A program made the position numbers and the translations under genes. Below the pieces are notes generated by a model. It ran no database searches. It was not told the origin of the DNA and was given only the letters and a program-made list of their open reading frames with translations. DNA of 10,612 bases, taken from Spirochaetales bacterium. GTDB lineage: Bacteria; Spirochaetota; Spirochaetia; Sphaerochaetales; Sphaerochaetaceae. The stretch spans positions 1 to 10,612 of the forward strand of contig JALFYG010000117.1 of the NCBI GenBank assembly GCA_022784805.1. The letters are read 5' to 3'. Below are positions 1-6,045 of this stretch, piece after piece; position 1 is the stretch's first letter, and each line of letters starts with the position of its first letter.

Positions 1-2125
1 GGTCTGTATTAAGGTAGTCCCTTATACCCTCGGCAACTGTATACAGCTCATCGCTGTCGCTTCCGGTGAGAGTGATACCAAATCCACCACCATCAGCCAT
101 AAGGTTGACGTATCTGTCGAATCCTCCGTTTGATACGTCCACTTCAGCTCCTGGAACTTCTGCTTCCAGAATATACTGGAGGTCATTGATGGCAGTATGA
201 ATATCCCAGTCTCTGTCCTTTACAGGAACCAAGACTACGTGTATTCCACCTTCGTTTGGAGAAGATGTCAAAGAAAGAATACTTCCTGCTTGGCGTCCTA
301 CATATGTAATGGATGTCTTTACGTCATCCTGAGGAAGATACTCGTTGACAATCTCTTCAACCATCTTCATTCCCTTGTCTGTCTCTTCAAGAGTGTATCC
401 ATATGGGAATGTGATATTGATATTGAAGTCACTGTTGTCAGTAGATGGAATGAATGCCATCTTCTGCTGAGGAAGTGTATATGCGGTGACAAACAAGATA
501 CCGATTGAAATAAGGATGATAAAGAATGGATCCTTAAGGGCGCTGTTAATTGCCTTACCATACCACTTTTCAAGCTTATCTACGCCCTTCACGACAAAGC
601 TCTTTTTCTTTGGCACCCTGTATTCAGCATCTTCCCTCAGGAACTTCTTCATGAGCCATGGAACGAAAACAAGAGCGACAATGAGAGAAGAGAGGATACT
701 AATCATGAAGGTAATGGAGATGTCATGAAGGAGCTTTCCTACCAAGCTTGAGATCATTGTAATAGGAATAAATACAACGACTGTAGTAAGGTTAGAGCCC
801 AATACAGACATACCGACCTTGTCTGTTCCATTGTCGATGGACTGGGTGACAGAGTATAGGGCCCTGCCATTCTTTGTATCTTGATAGAACCTGTAGGTTT
901 CATCGATGACAACAATTGATGCGTCTACAATGGAGCCCAGGGCTACAACCATACCAGAAATGGAAAGGATGTTTACAGTAAGTCCCATTATCTTCATGCC
1001 TATGAAGGTAAAGAAGATGGAAAGAGGGATGGAGACTCCTATGACCATTGTGGCACGGATGTCATTCAAGAATAAGAAGATGACAAGAATGGCAATCAAG
1101 ATACCCAAGACACCAGACTGGATGACAGTGCTGAGAGAGTTGGAGACAGTTGTCTTGTCTTCAGCGATCATCTTGAAGGTGATGGCACCGCCTATCTCTT
1201 TCTCACACTCTGCAAGTATTTCTTCAATCTGATTTGTAATCTTGATGGCATTTCCATCGCTACGCTTGAAAACGTCCACGACGATGACATCCTGTCCATC
1301 ACTTCTTACGTAGTAATCTCTTTCAGGATATGATATTGAAACATCGGCAACATCGCTGAGTCTTATGATGTCTCCATCATCAGATGCTCCTACAGGAAGG
1401 TTCTTCAAGTCATCAAGAGAGGTGAAAGTTCCATCATATTTAAGGTTTACTTTCTTTCCTTCATACATAGAAGAGCCAAGAGGAATGGAGTTATTTGAGT
1501 ATCCAAGCATCTGGTAAACAGCCAGAGGGTTAATTCCCTTGCTGTCCAGATCCTTTATTCTCAGTTCAACGTTTACTCTGGCGTCTGCTGTACCGGAGAC
1601 ATCGATCTTTGAAACACCATCTATCTGTGTGAGCCTAGGCTTCAGCTCATCTTCAACGTATTTTGATACTGCCCCGATATCTTCTCCGCCATAGACGGCA
1701 AAAGTAGCTGTGGAGAGCATTGCAGAGCCACCAACCATACACTGAGGAAGACCTGACAAGTCTTCAGGAAGGTCGTCTTCCAATTCCCTGATTCTATCTC
1801 TTACATCCTGAATCTTATCTTCAGGGTCGACACCATCAGCAAAGGAGATAATTGTTATTCCAACACTATTACTTGCAGTGGAAGTGACGGATCTGAAGTC
1901 TGAAAGAGTGACGAAATCATCTTCAAGAATGTTTATGACTTCCTTCTCAATGTCCTCACTGCTGGCCCCTGGCCAAACAGAGACGACAAAGACTTGAGGC
2001 ATATTTATCTCACTGACAAATTCAACATTTGTAGTGGCTACACAAAAAATGCCGAATGCAGTAAGTGCTATAAGGATCATCCCGATTATTACAGGATGAC
2101 GGACAGAAAACTTAGATAGCATCAT
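1..2125 (-). CDS. RND-family efflux permease (AcrB/HAE1-like), partial: C-terminal part beyond window
   Basis: Inner-membrane proton-driven pump subunit, expected to export drugs or other small toxic compounds with the adaptor encoded just upstream. The reading frame is open from ATG ATG at 2125/2122 to the left edge, 708 codons; AcrB-type proteins are about 1030-1050 residues, so roughly the last third is missing. Near the start there is one membrane helix (about residues 11-31, after SVRHPV), followed by a porter domain resembling AcrB (YPGA-like WPGASSEDIEKEV). Further on come the hydrophobic segments of TM2-TM6, including GSIVDASIVVIDE, which aligns with AcrB GLLVDDAIVVVEN; this puts D401 at the AcrB D407 position and A402 at D408. 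After about residue 530 (PQQKMAFIPSTD) a second porter domain begins. The start lies one base after the adaptor stop, so translation is probably coupled. Substrate unknown. No outer-membrane channel gene is visible; it could lie to the left. Confidence 0.93.
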   Translation of the reverse strand, partial: MMLSKFSVRHPVIIGMILIALTAFGIFCVATTNVEFVSEINMPQVFVVSVWPGASSEDIEKEVINILEDDFVTLSDFRSVTSTASNSVGITIISFADGVDPEDKIQDVRDRIRELEDDLPEDLSGLPQCMVGGSAMLSTATFAVYGGEDIGAVSKYVEDELKPRLTQIDGVSKIDVSGTADARVNVELRIKDLDSKGINPLAVYQMLGYSNNSIPLGSSMYEGKKVNLKYDGTFTSLDDLKNLPVGASDDGDIIRLSDVADVSISYPERDYYVRSDGQDVIVVDVFKRSDGNAIKITNQIEEILAECEKEIGGAITFKMIAEDKTTVSNSLSTVIQSGVLGILIAILVIFLFLNDIRATMVIGVSIPLSIFFTFIGMKIMGLTVNILSISGMVVALGSIVDASIVVIDETYRFYQDTKNGRALYSVTQSIDNGTDKVGMSVLGSNLTTVVVFIPITMISSLVGKLLHDISITFMISILSSLIVALVFVPWLMKKFLREDAEYRVPKKKSFVVKGVDKLEKWYGKAINSALKDPFFIILISIGILFVTAYTLPQQKMAFIPSTDNSDFNINITFPYGYTLEETDKGMKMVEEIVNEYLPQDDVKTSITYVGRQAGSILSLTSSPNEGGIHVVLVPVKDRDWDIHTAINDLQYILEAEVPGAEVDVSNGGFDRYVNLMADGGGFGITLTGSDSDELYTVAEGIRDYLNTD

Positions 2126-2126
2126 A

Positions 2127-3188
2127 TCAGTAACCCTCTGTTATTGTGACAGGCTGTCCATCAAGTACCTTACTCTGTCCCCTATATATAAACATTGTAT
2201 CTTTGTATTTATCATCAACCTGGAAGTAGTCGTCATCTCCGAGGAGTGTTTCCAACTCCAGATACTTTGCCTTGTATCCACCGTTATAATCTTCAGCCAC
2301 GATATAAAGGCTGCCGTCCAGCTTCTTTACGCTCTGAGGAAGAGACAAAACCTCCTCTTCCCTATAGATAATCTCCACGTCCACCATCATTCCAGGTCTG
2401 AATAATGAAACGTCTCCATCAAGCTTAACCTTTACGCTGAAAGTCTTTGTGGTGGGGTCGATATAAGGTGAAACTGAGATAAGAGTAGCGGTAGTAGCGT
2501 ACTCTTTTCCATTTACCTTTCTTGTTACGTTAACCTTCAGTGTCTCATTATTGGAGCTAATGTCCAAGTAATACTTCTCAGGAACCTTCAGGTTGACAAT
2601 TAGATTATCCAAATCAGCAATGACTGCAATTGGACTTTCGGAAGTTCCAATAGAGCCTACTGCTCCATTGGACATCAAGATGGTGCCATCAACAGGAGAA
2701 TCTACATAACAGTAGCTGAGCTGCAGCTGGGCCAGGTCATACTGAGCCTTTCCAGCATCCCTCTGAGCCTTTACTTCATCATAGTTCTGCTTTGTTGCTG
2801 CTCCCTTTTCATAAAGATTATAAACTCTTTCGAATGTTGCTTCATAAGCCAAATATGCAGCTTCAGCCTGCTTAAGCTGCAGTTCATATGGCTCAGGATC
2901 TATGACAGCAAGAACCTGATCCTTCTTTACGTTCATGTCGTTCTCGGCATAATACTCAAGAATGGTACCGGAAACAAAAGGAACTACAGGGACCATAGCT
3001 TCTGCTTCAATATAACCAGTAACTGTGTAACTCTCCTTGATCACCCTGCTCTCAGGAAGGATAACTTCCACAGGAGTCGTAGGAGAAGTATAAGTGTCCA
3101 CTTCTCTTGTTGAATAGAACCAAGCTACAGCCATAAAAGCAACAGCAATCAATAACAACGCCACTATATATTTCAAAACTCTTTTCAT
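2127..3188 (-). CDS. RND efflux periplasmic adaptor subunit (membrane fusion protein)
   Basis: Links the RND permease to an outer-membrane channel across the periplasm. The 353 residues show an N-terminal membrane anchor or signal (KR then a hydrophobic stretch, about residues 4-24). There is no lipobox Cys, so it looks membrane-anchored rather than a lipoprotein. Next come the first half of the biotinyl-lipoyl domain (about 65-97), an alpha-hairpin coiled coil rich in Ala, Glu and Gln (about 100-158), the second lipoyl half (SPVDGTI at about 164-170), then a beta-barrel and membrane-proximal domain (VSPYIDPTTKTFSVKV, FRPGMMVDVEI). Length and order match the AcrA/MdtA-like adaptors. It is the first gene of the operon; its stop at 2127-2129 is one base before the permease start. 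A modest GGAAGAG ribosome binding site lies about 8-9 bases upstream of the ATG at 3188. Confidence 0.93.
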   Translation of the reverse strand: MKRVLKYIVALLLIAVAFMAVAWFYSTREVDTYTSPTTPVEVILPESRVIKESYTVTGYIEAEAMVPVVPFVSGTILEYYAENDMNVKKDQVLAVIDPEPYELQLKQAEAAYLAYEATFERVYNLYEKGAATKQNYDEVKAQRDAGKAQYDLAQLQLSYCYVDSPVDGTILMSNGAVGSIGTSESPIAVIADLDNLIVNLKVPEKYYLDISSNNETLKVNVTRKVNGKEYATTATLISVSPYIDPTTKTFSVKVKLDGDVSLFRPGMMVDVEIIYREEEVLSLPQSVKKLDGSLYIVAEDYNGGYKAKYLELETLLGDDDYFQVDDKYKDTMFIYRGQSKVLDGQPVTITEGY

Positions 3189-3215
3189 TCGTTTTTCTCT
3201 TCCAAAGTAGTCTTA

Positions 3216-3245
3216 TTTATGTTTTACAAAGAAATTGTTAATCAA
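3216..3245 (-). promoter_or_regulatory. Possible promoter of the efflux operon
   Basis: Read on the minus strand, TTGATT (3240-3245) and CATAAA (3216-3221) are separated by 18 bases, about 27 bases before the adaptor ATG. Each box matches the sigma-70 consensus at about four of six positions. This is inference from sequence only; the AT-rich region offers other weak candidates. Confidence 0.3.
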
Positions 3246-3253
3246 ATATTAAC
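3237..3253. promoter_or_regulatory. Dyad GTTAAT-N5-ATTAAC over the efflux -35 region (possible operator)
   Basis: Perfect 6-bp arms (3237-3242 and 3248-3253) are separated by CAAAT, and the left arm overlaps the candidate -35 at 3240-3245. Dyads of this size at the promoter are typical operators of TetR- or MarR-type repressors that commonly control RND pumps. Which family, if any, is not determined by the sequence. Confidence 0.35.
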
Positions 3254-3282
3254 GAATCGACTACTTTAAAAATAAATATTCT

Positions 3283-3310
3283 TTGTTTCTTGTTGACTTC
3301 TTATTATAAA
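3283..3310 (+). promoter_or_regulatory. Possible promoter of the metal ATPase gene
   Basis: TTGTTT (3283-3288), a 16-base spacer and TATAAA (3305-3310) would start transcription near 3317, at the first base of the 26-bp palindrome. An alternative is TTGACT at 3293-3298, a better -35, but no good -10 sits 16-18 bases after it. In either case the palindrome overlaps or lies immediately downstream of the start point, where a bound repressor would block transcription. Confidence 0.35.
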
Positions 3311-3316
3311 TGCATG

Positions 3317-3342
3317 AATATATGAGCAAGTATTCATATATT
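3317..3342. promoter_or_regulatory. 26-bp palindrome, candidate ArsR/SmtB-type metal-responsive operator
   Basis: Perfect 9-bp arms AATATATGA (3317-3325) and TCATATATT (3334-3342) surround an 8-base centre, with 10 of 13 positions paired overall. The core TGA-N8-TCA flanked by ATAT resembles the 12-2-12 imperfect repeats bound by ArsR/SmtB metal sensors (SmtB, CzrA, CadC-like), which release DNA when Zn, Cd or Pb bind. It ends directly before the GGAGG of the ATPase gene. The family assignment is inference from this similarity and from the gene it precedes. Confidence 0.55.
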
Positions 3343-3347
3343 GGAGG
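3343..3347 (+). promoter_or_regulatory. Ribosome binding site GGAGG that fixes the ATPase start
   Basis: GGAGG lies five bases before ATG at 3353. The frame is open further upstream to a TTG at 3341, but using that codon would place the ribosome binding site inside the coding region and the start inside the palindrome. The ATG at 3353 is therefore preferred. Confidence 0.8.
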
Positions 3348-3352
3348 ATCAT

Positions 3353-5935
3353 ATGGTTTATTGTTATCCGAAAGAATCTATAAACAAAGATAAACTTAAT
3401 GCCTTATTAAAATCCAACAAAATAGAAAAAGTTGATTATAAAGAAGACTCTGTCCTCATTACTTCCAATCTCTCAAACAGTGAATTGGAGAAATTGATAG
3501 ACTCATCAATCCACTACTCCACTCTCCGCCTTAAGGCAGACATTGACTGCGCAAACTGCGCCAGGGAAGTTGCGGAAGGATTGGAGAAAGAGAAACATGT
3601 ATTGGATGCTGACTTCAATTTCCAGAAGAAGCTTCTTACAGTAACCACACTTCTCTCAAAAGAAGAGATTATGGAGAAAGCAAAGGATATTGAAGACGAA
3701 ATAGTATTTCTTGATGAAGAGAAATGGGAAAAGAAAGCTTATAAAGTTTCCATCGACTGCGAAGACTGCGCCATGGAAGTTGAAGAAGAATTAAGTAAGA
3801 ATCCGAATATAAAGGAAGTATCTTTCAACTTCCATAAAGGAAGACTTACCCTCACAACCACACTCGCAGACGAAGAGATCATTAATCTATGTAAAGATGT
3901 GGAAGACGAAATGGAGTTCCTTTCATTGAAGGCAAATGACTATGTCTTTACTCTTACTATTAATAGTGAAGACAAGGACAAACTTATTGAGGGCCTTAAG
4001 AAAGAGGAATCAATTAAGAAAGCTTTCTTTGACAAGAAAGATAAGCTTCATGTCACATCTTCTTTATCAGAAAAAGAGATAATAAAAGTATCGAAAGTAA
4101 TTGTCCCTACAATTGCTTTCCATACCTCATCTCTCCAAGAGAAGAAAACCTATACCCTTGAGAGAGCCATTATCTCTGTTATCTTTCTTATTACGGCTTA
4201 TGTCTTCTCATTCCCTATCCTTGCGATTATCGGGTATGTAATTGCAGGCTATGACGTTATTTGGAAAGCTTTGAAGAATATAGCAAAGGGAAAAGTCTTT
4301 GATGAAAACTTCTTGATGGCACTGGCAACCATTGCAGCTCTATGCACAAAGAACTTTGAAGAGGCAGCCGCTGTAATGATCTTCTACCAGATTGGAGAAT
4401 ACTTCCAGGATAAGGCAACAAATAAGAGCAGGGACTCCATTGGTAAACTCTTGGATCTCGAGTCAGATAACGTTGAAGTTCTCATTGGTGATGAGTGGAA
4501 AGAAGTAGAACCTGAAGAAGTAAAGAAAGGAACAATCTTCAGAGTCAAAAGTGGAGAGAAGGTTGCTCTGGATGCTACAGTGGAAGAAGGCGAAGGCTTT
4601 ATTGACACCAGGGCTCTTACAGGAGAAAGCGTACCTATCAAGGTAAAGAAGGGTGACAAAATCCTTTCTGGCTCTGTCAATGGCGACTCCACTCTTATAC
4701 TCAAATCCATTGAAGAGTATGAAGACTCAACTGCTTCAAAGATCAAGAAGCTTGTTGAGAAGGGAGAAGGAAAGAGAGCTGGAAGCGAGAAGTTTATTAC
4801 AGTATTCTCCCGCTACTACACTCCAGTTGTCTGTATTTCCGCTCTTCTTTTGGCTGTCATCTCTCCTCTCTTTGGTATCAGCTGGTCAGACAGTATCTAC
4901 AGAGCTGCAATGCTTCTTGTCATCTCCTGCCCTTGCGCTCTCGTTCTCTCTGTCCCTTTGACATACTTTGCAGCAATGGGAGCCCAAGCAAAGAATGGAA
5001 TACTTGTAAAAGGCGATGATGCTTTGGAGAAGATGTCCCATATTTCATCCATTGCTTTCGATAAGACAGGAACTCTTACTGAGGGTGTCTTCTCTGTGCA
5101 GAGCATAAAGAATCTATCAACCACAGAAGAGCACCTGGCTACAGTGGCAAAGTCCTTGGAAGCCCAGTCCACCCACCCTATTGCAACTGCTCTTATGGCA
5201 CTTACTGAGGGAGAGGTTAAGAAAGCAGAAGATGTCACCACAATCAAGGGTATCGGCATAGAGGGTATTCTTGATGGTAAGAGAGTAAAGATAGGAAATC
5301 AGAAGGTTCTGGAAGGCCTCCCTAATGTCGAAGACAAAGGAACCCTTGTTTATGTCGTTGAAGAAGATAAACTTTTGGGCATCTATGTCATCTCCGACAA
5401 AATCAAGGATGAAGCCAAGACTACAATGGAGAAGCTGAAAAAACTTGGTGTGAAGAAGCTTGTTATCCTCAGTGGCGACAGAAAGGAGATTGTTGAAGAA
5501 GCTAAAGAAAAGCTAGGAATGGATGAGTGTTATGGAGAGCTTCTCCCATTAGATAAGCTGAATATGGTTGAAAAATTAAAGAAAGATGGCACTTTAATGT
5601 ATGTTGGAGACGGCATTAATGATGCTCCTACCCTAGCTTCCTCCGATGTTGCAGTTGCAATGGGAGGCGTGGGAAGTGACAGCGCCATCGAGGCTTCAGA
5701 CTGTGTCATTATGGATGATGATATTTCCAAGATAACAAAAGCAATTGCCATCTCCCATAAAACAGATGTAATTGTTAAAGAAAACATTGTCTTCAGCCTC
5801 TTTGTGAAAGCTCTTGTGTTTATTCTTGCATTGATGGGAATAGCAAATATGTGGCTTGCTGTCTTTGCTGATACTGGTGTAAGCCTCTTGGCTGTTGCCA
5901 ACTCACTCAGGGCATTGTTCTACAAAGAGAAGTGA
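3353..5935 (+). CDS. Zn/Cd/Pb-exporting P1B-type ATPase (ZntA/CadA-like) with four N-terminal HMA-like repeats
   Basis: Inner-membrane pump that uses ATP to expel soft divalent metals. The 860 residues begin with four related HMA-like repeats of about 60-70 residues (about 1-55, 57-124, 127-194, 197-260). Repeats 2 and 3 carry C66-A-N-C69 and C136-E-D-C139, both preceded by Asp as in ZntA; repeats 1 and 4 have lost the cysteines. The ATPase core follows: FDENFLMALATI and EAAAVMIFYQIGE in the early membrane helices, T423-GES in the actuator domain, C526-P-C528 in the transport helix, phosphorylated D570 in DKTGTLT, H608-P in the nucleotide domain and D753GIND in the hinge. D840 in FADTG of the last helix matches the ZntA metal-coordinating Asp. 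CPC with this C-terminal Asp points to Zn/Cd/Pb rather than copper. It is divergent from the efflux operon and appears monocistronic, with an ArsR-type palindrome before it and no arsR-like gene nearby. Confidence 0.95.
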   Translation: MVYCYPKESINKDKLNALLKSNKIEKVDYKEDSVLITSNLSNSELEKLIDSSIHYSTLRLKADIDCANCAREVAEGLEKEKHVLDADFNFQKKLLTVTTLLSKEEIMEKAKDIEDEIVFLDEEKWEKKAYKVSIDCEDCAMEVEEELSKNPNIKEVSFNFHKGRLTLTTTLADEEIINLCKDVEDEMEFLSLKANDYVFTLTINSEDKDKLIEGLKKEESIKKAFFDKKDKLHVTSSLSEKEIIKVSKVIVPTIAFHTSSLQEKKTYTLERAIISVIFLITAYVFSFPILAIIGYVIAGYDVIWKALKNIAKGKVFDENFLMALATIAALCTKNFEEAAAVMIFYQIGEYFQDKATNKSRDSIGKLLDLESDNVEVLIGDEWKEVEPEEVKKGTIFRVKSGEKVALDATVEEGEGFIDTRALTGESVPIKVKKGDKILSGSVNGDSTLILKSIEEYEDSTASKIKKLVEKGEGKRAGSEKFITVFSRYYTPVVCISALLLAVISPLFGISWSDSIYRAAMLLVISCPCALVLSVPLTYFAAMGAQAKNGILVKGDDALEKMSHISSIAFDKTGTLTEGVFSVQSIKNLSTTEEHLATVAKSLEAQSTHPIATALMALTEGEVKKAEDVTTIKGIGIEGILDGKRVKIGNQKVLEGLPNVEDKGTLVYVVEEDKLLGIYVISDKIKDEAKTTMEKLKKLGVKKLVILSGDRKEIVEEAKEKLGMDECYGELLPLDKLNMVEKLKKDGTLMYVGDGINDAPTLASSDVAVAMGGVGSDSAIEASDCVIMDDDISKITKAIAISHKTDVIVKENIVFSLFVKALVFILALMGIANMWLAVFADTGVSLLAVANSLRALFYKEK

Positions 5936-5952
5936 TACTTTCTACTAGAATT

Positions 5953-6002
5953 CCTTTTTCCTCTCCGATGAATCATCAAAAATAAGTTGGATAGGAAAAA
6001 GG
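5953..6002 (+). terminator. Long hairpin after the ATPase gene, possible terminator without a clear U-tract
   Basis: CCTTTTTCCT (5953-5962) pairs perfectly with AGGAAAAAGG (5993-6002). The stem continues inward after one C/T mismatch (5964-5968 with 5987-5991, including a G-U pair), leaving a loop of about 18 bases. It starts 17 bases after the ATPase stop. There is no T-run on either side, so intrinsic termination is uncertain; the hairpin could instead protect the mRNA end. Its right arm overlaps the candidate promoter of the next operon. Confidence 0.45.
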
Positions 6003-6032
6003 ACTTTAGTGTATTAAAACTTTCACGACGTG
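5987..6032 (+). promoter_or_regulatory. Possible promoter and CACG-A-CGTG palindrome before the glycosidase operon
   Basis: TTGGAT (5987-5992), 17 bases and TGTATT (6010-6015) give a weak sigma-70-like promoter, starting near 6022. A 9-base palindrome CACGACGTG (6024-6032) would lie at the transcript start, a good position for a repressor of sugar-degrading genes. Between it and the ATG at 6046 there is no recognisable Shine-Dalgarno sequence. All assignments here are inference. Confidence 0.3.
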
Positions 6033-6045
6033 TTATCATCAAAGC

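Larger units (their letters stand above)
3204..3267. repeat. Inverted repeat AAAGTAGTC / GACTACTTT flanking the efflux promoter
   Basis: Perfect 9-bp arms at 3204-3212 and 3259-3267, 46 bases apart, bracket the likely efflux promoter. They could be paired half-sites for a regulator acting by looping or cooperative binding, or (in the minus-strand transcript) a long weak stem. The promoter-flanking position favours regulation, but no regulator gene is in the window. Confidence 0.45.

Noticed and set aside
197..1232. Several plus-strand open frames of 80-108 codons opposite the RND permease
   Set aside because: They are antisense to a continuous, clearly homologous permease frame, have no recognisable domains and no good ribosome binding sites; they are by-products of its codon composition.
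3341..3352. An upstream TTG start four codons before the ATPase ATG
   Set aside because: It would put GGAGG inside the gene and the start in the palindrome; ATG 3353 has ideal spacing to GGAGG.
5936..6045. A small gene between the ATPase and the GH2 gene
   Set aside because: A minus-strand open frame crosses it, but it overlaps the GH2 start, has no ribosome binding site and no recognisable sequence.
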